Shown here: piece after piece, positions 31,258-42,262 of the stretch
Layout of the letters: each line of letters opens with the position of its first letter
How positions within the stretch are numbered: position 1 is the stretch's first letter
Origin: Aegilops tauschii subsp. strangulata
Lineage: Eukaryota > Streptophyta > Magnoliopsida > Poales > Poaceae
Reading direction: 5' to 3'
Assembly (NCBI RefSeq): GCF_002575655.3
Contig: NC_053037.3
Coordinates: forward strand, 252,311,135 to 252,375,134
Length of the DNA: 64,000 bases
Translations under genes and position numbers: made by a program
The notes under the pieces: model-generated
The model's input: only the letters and a program-made list of their open reading frames with translations
Told to the model about the DNA's origin: nothing
Database searches by the model: none

Positions 31258-33261
31258 ATGACAGGATCTAGAGTCAATTCATGGGGTTTGTCGATCGTGG
31301 GAGATGTGCCATCACCTATGCAAATACCACAACCGTCACGAGAGGTGCACAAACATCCAAATGCACATGATCAGGTTAATGTTTCTATACCACCATTTAA
31401 TGGCCGTTTTAGACCTGCTTTATATATTGAATGGGAGTTTGACCTAAATAATATATTTGCTTCCAATAATTTTGATGTACGTAAAAAAGTTAAGGTTGCG
31501 GTTTGTTCTTTCACTGGTTATGCTGTAGTTTGGTGGAGTGAATATTGTCGGTTACACCCTAATGATATACCTACTACTTGGGATGATTTGAAACTTGCCA
31601 TGCGACATACATTCGTTCCCGCTTATTATACTCGTGACATGATTACAAAGTTGCAACATTTAAAACAAGGTAGTGACACCGTAACGAAATATTATGATAC
31701 TTTACAAACTACCTTGCTGCATTCCTCTTTAGAAGAAAGTGAAGAAGATTTTATGGATAGGTTTTGGGGAGGATTAAATCGTGACATTCAGGAGATACTA
31801 ATACATGAAGAGTGTTATCCTATGGACCATTTGTTTCATCTTGCTTGCAAAGCTGAACAGGAAATAAAACGACGTGTTGCGCACAAGGAGAACAAGCGCG
31901 AGATGCACATTCCAAGAGTTGATACGGTTGTCCCTTCAACTACTAAGCATACTATGACAACCACATCCGTTGTTGTGAGGACTACATCACCTCCACCATG
32001 TGACACATCATCACCGAGAGTGCCTACCTCATCTGAGTTGATCATAAGAGGTAATGACAAAGGTACTAATCTTCCACTTCCACATGAGTATGATGAATGT
32101 CTTGTCAATTTAAGTGCACCATGCGGTGAGCTACCCACTACTTTGATCACACCAGCTACCTTAGAGGACTATGTTGATGATTTGACTTTGCCATGTGATC
32201 AAACAATTTTGAGTGAGCCCATTGAATTAACTATCGATGCAAAAGAATCAAGTGAATCAGGGAATAAATCAGATTTGGATCAAATATGTTTGAAAATAAT
32301 TGTGCCAATATTTAATCATTTTGATATGACCTCTAATCTTGGTGATGGTTCATCAATGTTGGGATGGTTTAATGATGAATATTGTCAATCTTTTCATATG
32401 AATAAGAGCTTCACTTATATGTGCAAACTGAGTTGCAATACTTTCATGCCTTCTACTTCTTGTGATAATATTTTGGCTTTATATTTTATTAACTATGAAA
32501 GTTACTCATGTATACATGTGTCATATGTGCAAAATCCACGGGAAGTAAAAATGGATGACATATACATATACAACATGTACACCTTGTCTCTTTTGTTAGC
32601 CACATTTCAGATTAAGCAACGCCGAGGACGGCTTTGTTTTCAAGAAGGGGAGGATGACGAGGACATGACTACCTTGGATACGACCAAAAATATTGCATAC
32701 ATGCATATTTGTCAAGTGATTTCTAGTGCAAACTATTCAATAATCTATTTATGTTATCCAGAACAAAAATACTTCACACACTTTTGTGTTTTGTCTAATT
32801 GCAGGTGTATGGGACATTTGTACAATCCACATATGAAGATAAGGCAAAAGGAGAAGTTTAGGTTCTGTTCAAAAAGTCCTCTCACGTCACTTTTGGGCCA
32901 AGAGAAGATAGAGTCCAAGTCTCTCACGTTCTGGATTCAGATTCGGACTGCACAGACATACCTGACTCAAAACGCCAACAACTTTTTCATACGGACTCCG
33001 AATTGGGTGATTCTTTTTTTGTTGGAAACTAGATTTCGTGCTCTTTCCAACCCAATTGGATTCACCTTTAAATTCGTCCGGAGCATTGAGTTATGGTCGA
33101 AACAATCTGACATTGCACCAGAATCCGAGTCAAACTACAAGTCCAAAGGTGTTGCATCACCTCCACTTGGGCCCATGAGCCTTGTACGACCTAGGGTTGG
33201 TTTTAGGCTGCCTTGGGACGTCCTCCCACCTCCTTGGCCGCCACCCCTTGCTCCTATATAA
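31258..33261 (+). CDS. gag: F2 Gag-like protein with LTR-encoded C-terminus
   Basis: 667 codons from MTGSRVNSWG; an upstream in-frame ATG at 31243 would add five residues, but MTGSR aligns with the F1 start MAGSQ. Residues from about 45 to 205 form a retrotransposon gag (capsid-like) domain: NVSIPPFNGRF, VVWWSEYCRLHP, FVPAYYTRDMITKLQHLKQG and [12 protein letters not shown], parallel to F1 gag. There is no CCHC zinc knuckle and no protease. The next 260 residues are unfamiliar and rich in Ser, Thr and Asp. From [10 protein letters not shown] onward the frame crosses the PPT and runs about 200 codons into the 3' LTR. Copy 2 keeps the complete frame with only a few substitutions, which suggests recent activity or constraint. 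Confidence 0.85.
   Translation: MTGSRVNSWGLSIVGDVPSPMQIPQPSREVHKHPNAHDQVNVSIPPFNGRFRPALYIEWEFDLNNIFASNNFDVRKKVKVAVCSFTGYAVVWWSEYCRLHPNDIPTTWDDLKLAMRHTFVPAYYTRDMITKLQHLKQGSDTVTKYYDTLQTTLLHSSLEESEEDFMDRFWGGLNRDIQEILIHEECYPMDHLFHLACKAEQEIKRRVAHKENKREMHIPRVDTVVPSTTKHTMTTTSVVVRTTSPPPCDTSSPRVPTSSELIIRGNDKGTNLPLPHEYDECLVNLSAPCGELPTTLITPATLEDYVDDLTLPCDQTILSEPIELTIDAKESSESGNKSDLDQICLKIIVPIFNHFDMTSNLGDGSSMLGWFNDEYCQSFHMNKSFTYMCKLSCNTFMPSTSCDNILALYFINYESYSCIHVSYVQNPREVKMDDIYIYNMYTLSLLLATFQIKQRRGRLCFQEGEDDEDMTTLDTTKNIAYMHICQVISSANYSIIYLCYPEQKYFTHFCVLSNCRCMGHLYNPHMKIRQKEKFRFCSKSPLTSLLGQEKIESKSLTFWIQIRTAQTYLTQNANNFFIRTPNWVILFLLETRFRALSNPIGFTFKFVRSIELWSKQSDIAPESESNYKSKGVASPPLGPMSLVRPRVGFRLPWDVLPPPWPPPLAPI
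32642..32654 (+). other. F2 polypurine tract (PPT)
   Basis: AAGAAGGGGAGGA immediately before the 3' LTR, identical to the F1 PPT at 38235-38247 and in F2 copy 2 (complement at 58581-58593). Confidence 0.85.
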
Positions 33262-33636
33262 GTAGATCCATCTAGTAGCTTTTTCCTTGGAATTTGTTTA
33301 GTTAAAAGTTAGCCATTGCAACTTCGTGTACTTCGTTTGTGTCCAACGACCAGACCAAGACCGCTTACGGATTCCCACCACTATCAATACTTCATATATA
33401 TTCGCAATATTCAGATTGCATTATCATATTCTTGCTCGTTCTTCGATTGCTTGCAGGAATAGACCTTCGTGGTCAGGCTGATCGTGCTTCCGGCATCGTC
33501 AGTAACCTCAGGAGATTGGTTTAGCGATTGATAAGGCGCAACGTCGTGCATGTTTGTAGTCGGATCGTCAAAGTCGTCTCCACCAAATCGATAGTTATCA
33601 TCTCATCGAAAGATCGGGACACCTTTGCCTCTATCA
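32655..33636 (+). repeat. F2 copy 1 3' LTR
   Basis: 982 bp. I see no difference from the 5' LTR in the stretches compared; the 198-residue and 61-residue translations are the same. This indicates a recent insertion. Followed by the TSD ACCAC. Confidence 0.95.
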
Positions 33637-33641
33637 ACCAC

Positions 33642-36600
33642 CGGCTGCACATGTCGCACCTCTACAACAACAACAACCACATCTCCAACGCCGCCTTCCA
33701 AATCAAGTGGGACGGGCACAGCGCGTTCCAATTGAGATTGGTCAAAATTCGGGTGCTGCTGTCCCTACTGTTGATGCTTCTTTGGCTCCTGCTCCTGCGG
33801 CGGCTGAGGAGGATGACGATTATGCGGGCGATTATGAGGATGAGGTTGATCAAAATCAGAACTACGTGCAGCCACCAGCACCACCACCAGCAGGTCGACC
33901 TCAGGTATATATTCGCAACGGTAGGCCGGCACCACCACCTCAGGTACGAGATCATGACCATCTCCCTAAACTGAAATTGAATATTCCACCATTTGAGGGT
34001 AGATATGTTCCTGATATATATCTTACTTGGGAGTTAGAAACTGAACAACGATTTACATGTTTACAATATCCTGAGGAGAGACGTGTTCCTGCTGCTGTTT
34101 GTGCTTTCACTAGCTTTGCATGTGTTTGGTGGTCTGAACATTGTAGATTATATCCTGTTCCAGCTACTTGGGCTGCTTTGAAAACTGCTATGCGTACTCG
34201 TTGGGTTCCACCATATTATCAACGTGAATTACTTCAAAAATTGCAGCGTTTAAGACAAGGAAAAAATTCTGTAGAAGAATATTATCAGGAATTACAAACT
34301 GGCATGATTAGATGTGGTATTGTTGAGGAGAATGAAGCTATGCTTGCACGTTTTATGGGTGGATTAAATAAAGAGATTCAGACCATTCTAGAGTATAAGG
34401 ATTATAATAATATCACTCGTTTATTCCATCTTGCTTGTAAAGCTGAACGTGAAGTGCAGGATCGACAGCCATTGGCGCGAACTAACTTTTCTGCAGGTCG
34501 ACCTTCATCATGGACACCGCGTGCATCTTCTACTTCCACTTCACCATCACCTCCATCAGGTGCCACCTCCAGCCGTGATACAAGAAAGCAGGCACAACCA
34601 CCACTCTCTGCCAAGAGCACACCTGCCGGGCCTGTGCAGAGCTCTTCTTCTTCCATGGCATCGACAGGGCACACAAGTGATATTATTTGTCGTCGTTGTA
34701 AGGGAAGAGGACATTTTGCGAGAGAATGCAAATCTCAGCGTGTCATGATTGCTACTGAGGATGGTGGGTATGAGTCCGCTAGTGACTATGATGAGGAGAC
34801 TTTGGCTCTTATTACACGTGAAGAACATGGTGGAGATGATTCTGAAAATGAGACGCAATACATGGCTCCTGAAGACGCTGACAGGTATGAATGTTTAGTT
34901 GCTCAACGTGTTTTGAGTGTGCAGGTCACACAAGCAGAGCAAAATCAGAGGCATAATTTGTTCCATACAAAGGGAGTTGTGAAGGAACGTTCTGTTCGCG
35001 TCATCATAGATGGAGGGAGCTGTAACAACTTGGCTAGCATGGAGATGGTGGAGAAGCTATCTCTCACCACAAGACCACATCCACATCCTTACTACATCCA
35101 ATGGTTCAACAACAGCGGCAAGGTTAAGGTAACACGTACTGTTCGTGTGCATTTTAGTATCTCTACATACGCTGATTATGTTGATTGTGATGTGGTACCC
35201 ATGCAAGCATGTTCCTTATTACTAGGTAGACCATGGCAATTTGATAAAAATTCTGTACACCATGGTAGAAACAATCAGTATACTCTTGTTCATAAGGATA
35301 AAAATATTACTTTGCTTCCTATGACTCCTGATTCCATTTTGAAAGATGACATTAATAGAGCTAATAAAGCAAAACAGGAGAAAAATAAGAGTGAAAATCA
35401 GATTGTGGCAAAGGAATTTGAGCAACAAATGAAACCTAATAATAAACCATCTAGTGTTGTTTCTGAAATTAAATTGAAAAGTGCATGTTTACTTGCCACA
35501 AAATCTGATATTGATGAGCTAGATTTCAGCAAATCTGTTTGCTATGCTTTTGTGTGCAAAGAGGCATTATTTTCATTCGAGGACGTGCCTTCCTCTTTGC
35601 CCCCTGCTGTCACTCACATTTTGCAGGAGTTCGCTGACGTCTTCCCACAAGACGTGCCACCGGGATTACCACCTATTCGAGGGATTGAGCATCAAATTGA
35701 CTTAATTCCCGGTGCATCGCTACCCAACCGTGCACCATACCGTACCAATCCAGAGGAGACGAAGGAGATTATGCGTCAAGTACAGGAGCTGCTCGACAAA
35801 GGTTATATACGCGAATCTCTTAGTCCTTGTGTTGTTCCTATTATACTAGTGCCTAAAAAGGATGGTACGTCGCGTATGTGTGTTGATTGTAGAGGCATTA
35901 ATAATATTACTATTCGTTATCGTCATCCTATTCCTAGGCTCGATGATATGCTTGATGAATTGAGTGGCTCTACAATATTCTCCAAAGTTGATTTGCGTAG
36001 TGGATACCATCAAATTCGTATGAAATTGGGAGATGAATGGAAAACTGCATTTAAAACTAAGTTTGGTTTATATGAGTGGTTAGTCATGCCTTTTGGGTTA
36101 ACTAATGCACCTAGTACTTTCATGAGACTAATGAACGAAGTTTTACGTGCTTTCATTGGACGATTTGTGGTGGTCTATTTTGATGATATACTGATTTATA
36201 GCAAATCTTTGGAAGAACATTTGGAACATTTACGTGCTGTTTTTATTGCTCTACGTGATGCACGTTTGTTTGGTAACCTTGGGAAGTGCACCTTTTGCAC
36301 CGACCGAGTATCTTTTCTTGGCTATGTTGTTACTCCACAGGGAATTGAAGTTGATAAAGCCAAGATTGAAGCTATTGAGAGTTGGCCGCAGCCCAAAACG
36401 GTCACACAAGTGCGGAGTTTTCTTGGACTCGCTGGTTTCTATAGGCGTTTTGTGAGAGATTTTAGCACCATTGCTGCACCTCTCAACGAGCTTACAAAGA
36501 AGGATGTGCCTTTTGTTTGGGGTACCGCACAGGAAGAAGCCTTCACGGTATTGAAAGATAAGTTGACACATGCTCCTTTACTCCAACTTCCTGATTTTAA

Positions 36601-38247
36601 TAAGACTTTTGAGCTTGAATGTGATGCTAGTGGCATTGGATTAGGAGGTGTGTTATTACAAGATGGCAAACCTGTTGCATACTTTTCTGAAAAATTGAGT
36701 GGGCCTAGTCTGAATTATTCTACTTATGATAAAGAACTATATGCTCTTGTTCGGACTTTAGAAACATGGCAACATTATTTATGGCCCAAAGAATTTGTTA
36801 TACATTCTGATCATGAATCTTTGAAACATATTAAAAGTCAAGCTAAACTGAATCGTAGACATGCTAAATGGGTTGAATTCATTGAAACTTTCCCTTATGT
36901 CATTAAACACAAGAAGGGTAAAGAAAATGTTATTGCTGATGCATTGTCTCGTCGCTATACTATGCTTTCACAACTTGACATCAAAATATTTGGTTTGGAG
37001 ACCATCAAAGATCAATATGTGCACGATGCTGATTTTAAAGATGTTTTGCAGAATTGTAAAGAAGGAAGAACCTGGAACAAGTTTGTCGTTAATGATGGAT
37101 TTGTGTTCCGTGCTAACAAGCTATGCATTCCAGCTAGCTCTCTTCGTCTTTTGTTGTTGCAGGAGGCGCATGGAGGAGGATTAATGGGACACTTTGGCGT
37201 GAAGAAGACGGAGGACGTACTTGCTACACATTTCTTTTGGCCAAAGATGAGACGGGATGTTGAGCGTTTTGTTGCTCGCTGCACTACATGTCAAAAAGCT
37301 AAGTCACGACTCAATCCTCATGGTTTATATATGCCTTTGCCTGTACCTAGTGTTCCTTGGGAGGATATATCTATGGACTTTGTTTTAGGTTTACCTCGAA
37401 CAAAGAAGGGGAGGGATGGCATATTTGTTGTCGTGGATAGATTCTCAAAAATGGCACACTTTATACCATGTCATAAAAGCGATGATGCTCTTAATGTTGC
37501 TGGTTTGTTCTTTCGTGAAATTATTCGTTTGCATGGTGTGCCAAATACTATTGTTTCAGATCGTGATACTAAATTTCTTAGCCACTTTTGCAGATGTTTA
37601 TGGGCTAAGTTGGGGACTAAACTGCTTTTTAGTACTACTTGTCACCCCCAAACTGATGGACAAACTGAAGTAGTCAATAGAACATTGTCTACTATGCTTA
37701 GGGCTGTTTTGAAGAATAATAAGAAAATGTGGGAAGACTGCTTGCCTCATATTGAGTTTGCTTATAATCGTTCATTGCATTCTACTACTAAGATGTGCCC
37801 TTTTGAAATTGTGTGTGGTTTCCTACCTCGTGCACCTATTGATTTGTTGCCTCTTCCATCTTCGGAGAAGGTTAATTTTGATGCTAAACAACGTGCTGAA
37901 TTGATCTTAAAAATGCATGAGTTAACTAAGGAAAACATTGAGCGTATGAATGCTAAATATAAACTTGCTGGAGATAAGGGTAGAAAACATGTTGTGTTTG
38001 CACCTGGAGATCTTGTTTGGTTACATTTGCGTAAGGATAGACTTCCTGATTTGCGCAAATGAAAGCTAATGCCATGTGCTGATGGTCCTTTTAAGGTGTT
38101 AGAGAAAATAAATGATAATGCATATAAACTTGAGCTGCCTGCAGATTTTGGGGTTAGTCCCACTTTTAACATTGCAGATTTGAAGCCTTATTTGGGTGAG
38201 GAAGATGAGCTTCCGTCGAGGACGACTTCATTTCAAGAAGGGGAGGA
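33642..38247 (+). CDS. gag-pol: F1 gag-pol polyprotein of element B (3' part, one stop)
   Basis: Continues the frame from 28881 and is open to a TGA at 38060-38062. Order: Pro/Gln-rich and acidic linker; gag domain (about 33960-34440); CCHC knuckle [14 protein letters not shown] (34688-34729); retropepsin motif [13 protein letters not shown] (Asp at 35009); RT from about 35700 with VDCRGINN and YFDD (36176-36187); RNase H with ELECDASG (about 36610); integrase H2C2 finger (about 37165-37290); and catalytic D, D, E in [15 protein letters not shown] and GQTEVVNR. The C-terminal [16 protein letters not shown] part follows the stop in the same frame and runs through the PPT into LTR-h to 38542. 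A single Ser-to-stop change (TCA to TGA) is the only break seen besides the F2 insertion. No chromodomain was recognised. Confidence 0.92.
38235..38247 (+). other. F1 polypurine tract (PPT), element B
   Basis: AAGAAGGGGAGGA next to LTR-h. It is simultaneously coding (QEGED) in the pol frame. Confidence 0.85.
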
Positions 38248-39155
38248 TGATGAGGACATCAATACCATTGTTACACCCACAGTCCCTGCTGCTATACATA
38301 CTGGACCAATTACTAGAGCTCGCGCACGCCAATTAAATTACCAGGTACTTTCGTTTCTTGGTAATGATTCTAATAATATGATGCTGCCAAAATTGGATAC
38401 ATTTGTTTTGCTTACAAATGAAGGGCCTAGCTTTGAGAAGGATGAACATTGGAGCAAGAACAAGCATGGAGATGATGGCATGCGCATGGGGAACAAGAAC
38501 GGAGTTACAAGTGATGATTTCAGGACGTTGAAGCCACCATAATGCGTGCATGAAGCCTTGGACGAAATATACAAGATGCTATTTCATAACTTTCGTCCAG
38601 AGGCTATTCTAGGTGCTGCGTCACCTTATTATTGGGCCAGGCCCATTTAATTTCGAAATACTTGAGTATAGGCTGTTTTTAGAGTCCGTATGTGTGGGGA
38701 AACAAGAGATAGGGTTGGTTTCGGACCCCTTCCCCAAGGGCCACGAAATTCCCTCCTCTTCCTCCATATATACAGCCCTTAGGGCGTCGTTTAGACTTTG
38801 GGTTTTGTTTAGATTAAAAGTTCGCCATAGCTGCAACTTCGCGTGCTTCGTTTGTGTTCAACGACTAGACAAAGGCGTCACAGAACCCCACCTTGATCAA
38901 TAAAGCTTTCATCTTATATTCGCAATATCTAGATTGCAATCTCAGTTTCTTGCTTGTTCTTTGTTTGCTCGCAGGAAACAGACCCTCGTGGTCAGGTTGA
39001 TCGTGCTCCGGCGTGGTCAATAACCTCTCGGAGTTGGTTTAGCGATTGCTAAGGCGCGACGTCATCGCACGTTCGTAGTCGGATCGTCTAAGTCGACTTC
39101 CACCAAAGCGATATCCATCATCTCATCGAAAGACGGGACACCTTTGCCTCTATCA
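38248..39155 (+). repeat. F1 LTR-h (3' LTR of element B)
   Basis: 908 bp; it lacks nine bases, in frame, near 38370, the same deletion as LTR-d. LTR-f lacks this deletion, so the two LTRs of B are not simple sisters, or one was exchanged. The right flank GGAGG matches neither CGAAG (before LTR-f) nor GGCAT (before LTR-e). Confidence 0.93.
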
Positions 39156-40010
39156 GGAGGTGGTGCGAGAGTCATACTATATCGAGGGGGAAGGAGTGTG
39201 CGAGTACGAGATCGATGAAAAGAGTGGTGGGAGTGAGGCATGGACGGTGATAAGAGAAGAGGGGAGGCTTGTGTTTGTGCTAGGCACACCTGGCTAGAGA
39301 GGCATATCGATCGATGTGTGCCGTAAAGAAGGAGCTGGGGGGCCTATACACACCGTGGGTGAACGACCTAAAGTGAAAAGACGAATTTGCACGATGGAGC
39401 TAGAGAATGCTGAGGGAGGGTGAGAGGGATGCAGGCGTGTGCATGCACGAGAGAAAGTTAGCGCTAGCTACAAACATAAGAGGATTGTGTGGGTATAGAA
39501 GACGAATAGAGATCATACTTCATTATAAAAAGCGAATTCGGATATTTGAAGAATTTATCATAGTGTTTTAAACCGACGTATGTGTGAATATATATAACGG
39601 TGATACACATGGTGTGGTTATGAACATGTTATACTACATATAATATATTTTATCTCTACTCTTATAAAAAAACAGAGTTGTTGATGATGGTGTGCCTGCC
39701 ATCCCTCTCTATATTTGCAAATTAGGCCTCCCCTTGATCATGTTCATAGTGGAATGCATGGGCATCTTGCTAGTACTACGTATAATATATAGAACATTGA
39801 TCATAATTTGGGCTAATGTGTGGCTTTTGCAGCTCAGGTCTAAATACAAGTCATAATGTAGGGGGCGGCGCACTATACTATGTGTGATAAACACGGTGTA
39901 CGTATGGAACATGGTTTAGATTATGAATATATAGTTAGTACATCAAATGTACTATTATTTGGAATCAACATCAAGTGTATTCAAAAAATAGAATTCGAGT
40001 TCTTGTAGTG
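39156..40010. mobile_element. Possible CACTA (En/Spm-like) 3' end fragment
   Basis: The segment ends GAGTTCTTGTAGTG at 40010, the reverse complement of CACTACAAGAACTC, the form of grass CACTA termini. Upstream there are degenerate repeats such as GGTGATACACATGGTGTGG and GATAAACACGGTGTACG that could be subterminal repeats. The opposite terminus is not in the window; the left side is cut by LTR-h. Tentative. Confidence 0.4.
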
Positions 40011-40256
40011 CACATAGTTCATATCTATCTCTATAGTAATCATGTGGTGTGTTATTAAGGTAATACACGAATGATGGTTGAAGTTGGCAACAATCATGAT
40101 TGTAGATTCTTATTGAAATAGAGAAATGAATTCAAATTCAGTTCGAATTGCAGCGGTAGTATAGACATTTGGAATGCACTAAAATGTTGGTATGAGTAGG
40201 TTACATGCATTATACAGCAAGCGAAAAAATTTAATTGGACATAACATGGATTCATA

Positions 40257-40493
40257 CTCCCTCCTTCCATCTATATAGGGCGTAATGCATTTTTTAAGAC
40301 CGCCTTTGACTATTGACAAGATTAATAGTACATGACATGCACAATGTGAAAATTATATCATTGAAAGAACCTTTCACACACGAATTTAATGGTGTGCTTT
40401 GTGTAAGTTGCATGTCATATATTATTGCTCTAATATTTGGTCAAAGTTAGCATCGAAAAATGGATTAGGCCCTATATAGATGGAAGGAGGGAG
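40257..40493. mobile_element. Stowaway-type MITE (TCTATATAGGGC group)
   Basis: 237 bp, flanked by TA (40255-40256 and 40494-40495). The terminal inverted repeats of about 25 bp are almost perfect: CTCCCTCCTTCCATCTATAT at the left and ATATAGATGGAAGGAGGGAG at the right. Confidence 0.88.
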
Positions 40494-41028
40494 TAGCTTC
40501 GAATAGCACTTTTATAGTAAAACGGGGCAAGACTCTCTCTTTGTGTAGTGTGAATAGTTTTATTTTTTTCATTTTCTTTTTGGTTGAGGGAAGTGCGAAT
40601 TGATTTGGTACGTACAGGTACAATATTACACGTTAGGCTTGTCCCTAAAATTCAACCGGCACCTTGTTATATCCTGAAAATTCAGATATCGTGCTCCCAA
40701 AACTGGTGCCTTCACAACCAGCGCCTTGCTATCCCGAAATTACAACGCGCGCGAAAACTCCCTCCGGCTGCCAAATCCCGACACGCGAAATCCCCCATCT
40801 AACCCTGAGCCGAAAGGGCCGCTAGTTCAAATCGGTGGGGGGGTACTTTTGTAACATACCCTACATTTTGGACAAGCGCGTCCCTAAGTCATGGTTCACC
40901 CCCTCCCATCGCCTCCTTTTTGCCATTCGAAATCCCAGGCCACCATAACCTCTCCGCTCCAGCCGCGAAACCCCACCCTTCTCCGTCCGCCACCTCACCG
41001 CTGCCCAGCCGGAGCCTCTTCCCCGACG

Positions 41029-41307
41029 ATGTCATCCACCGCAATAGCTCGACGTCCCTCGTCCACCTCCCCGGATGAGGATCCGTCGTCCATCTCGTCG
41101 TCCCGCCAGTTCAGCCGTCCCGTCCTCCACCTCCAAGGAGCTGCTCCGACGATCGCCTCATCTATCGCGGCTGCTCCATCCCCACAGCGCCGCCTTAACC
41201 TGCTCCACCGGAACCGCAGCATCCTCACCGACTCCTCGGACGAAGCCGAGGCCTACTCGGCGCCACCAAAGAGGTTGTACACTCATCGCATCGCACCTTC
41301 TCCTTAA
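41029..41307 (+). CDS. Hypothetical exon-like ORF, module 1
   Basis: ATG at 41029 opens MSSTAIARRPSSTSPDED, rich in Ser, Pro and Ala, then DSSDEAEAYSAPPKRLYT and a stop at 41305-41307. The frame extends upstream to an ATG at 40891. A possible splice donor, AAGAG followed by GTTGTACAC, lies near 41272. Related sequence recurs at 42062-42262 and 42735-42914. I do not recognise the family. Proline/serine-rich coding sequence in GC-rich grass DNA can arise by chance, so the coding claim rests on the repetition of the module. Confidence 0.4.
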   Translation: MSSTAIARRPSSTSPDEDPSSISSSRQFSRPVLHLQGAAPTIASSIAAAPSPQRRLNLLHRNRSILTDSSDEAEAYSAPPKRLYTHRIAPSP

Positions 41308-41469
41308 CTCGACCTCCCGGCGCTGACGGTGCTCCATCTCGCACCCCCATGGAGCGGCTACCTTGAAGCCAGCGCCACGGGCGACATCTCCACGGCGGCT
41401 CTCCCCCAGTGCGAGGCCCCTTCGGCAGCGGCGTCCATACCAGCCGGATCTGCTGCTGCTGCTCCGGCT

Positions 41470-41511
41470 CTCGCTCGCTCGCTCGCTCGCGCTGCTGCTG
41501 CTGCTGCTGCT
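41470..41511. repeat. Microsatellites (TCGC)n and (GCT)n
   Basis: Adjacent CTCG-type and GCT-type runs inside the GC-rich part of module 1's downstream region. Confidence 0.85.
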
Positions 41512-42061
41512 CTGCTCCGATTTAGCTACACTTCAGTCGACTGAATCGACTTTTGGGTCAGTCAATTTTCAGGGGGTCGGGGGCTCGCCGGAGTTAAGGA
41601 AGAACCATCCGCGGCGGGGACGGGGGCTCGCCGGAGAGATACCCCACTATCTATCTTAGGGTTCAGGGTGGGGGCAGGGGGCCTAGAGGGCTGGCCGGGG
41701 CGGCGGCGGACCGGCGGTGGGGAGTTGTTTCGGGGAGGCGAGGCGGCGCTGGGGCCGGCGGTTCGACCGGTGGTGGCTGGCGGCTCAGGGGGGTGCAGGT
41801 TGAAGATGAACTGCAGGCCCTCCCTAAACTACATGTCAAGTGCCTCTCTGCTACCATTGCGTTTAGTTTCGACAGTAACATTCAGATTCCACAGTAAATT
41901 TCAGTTTCGACAGTTAAGTTCAAAGTCAACAGTTTTTACCTCATCTGTTGTAGTCAGGTGGTTTTTTGTGATGTAAAATTTACATCTATTTTACATCATC
42001 TATTGGAGATGTTATTAGAATCCCACTTGAGATTGATGATGTCTGTCTTCTGCTGCTTCAG

Positions 42062-42262
42062 CCTTGACGTCTTACGGCTCACCGGAGCTGCTCCAACGAC
42101 AGAAGGATCCATCACAACAGAGCAGTGCCCTGGACGCCGTCTACAGATTCCTCAGATCTTCCTCCACACCTCCGACAGCCACCTCTGCCTCAACTGCTTC
42201 AGCAACCAACCCAATGATGCTGAGGTCGACACGGCTACGGCAAAGAGGTTGTACACTTGTTG
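42062..42262 (+). other. Exon-like module 2
   Basis: It begins after a pyrimidine-rich stretch ending CTGCTTCAG (possible splice acceptor) with GACGTC, has GAGCTGCTCCAACGACAGAA, and ends with AAAGAGGTTGTACAC as in module 1. Conceptual translation includes SPELLQRQKDPSQQSS. Similarity to modules 1 and 3 is clear at both ends and weak in the middle. Confidence 0.45.

Larger units (their letters stand above)
28882..33636 (+). mobile_element. F2 non-autonomous gag-only LTR retrotransposon, copy 1 (complete)
   Basis: 4755 bp, flanked by ACCAC on both sides (28877-28881 and 33637-33641). Two 982 bp LTRs that look identical by eye and by translation, a PBS, a leader, one large ORF and a PPT identical to F1. 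It has no protease, RT, RNase H or integrase, so it must be mobilised in trans. The shared terminal sequences point to F1 as the provider. Confidence 0.95.

Noticed and set aside
39651..39680. Helitron 5' terminus (TCTCTACTCTTATAAAAAAA)
   Set aside because: It only loosely resembles grass Helitron starts; no CTRR end with hairpin or Rep/helicase coding was found nearby.
40891..41307. Confident assignment of a host gene to the 138-codon ORF
   Set aside because: No recognisable domain, biased Ser/Pro/Ala composition and no splice or transcript evidence; kept only as an exon-like module.
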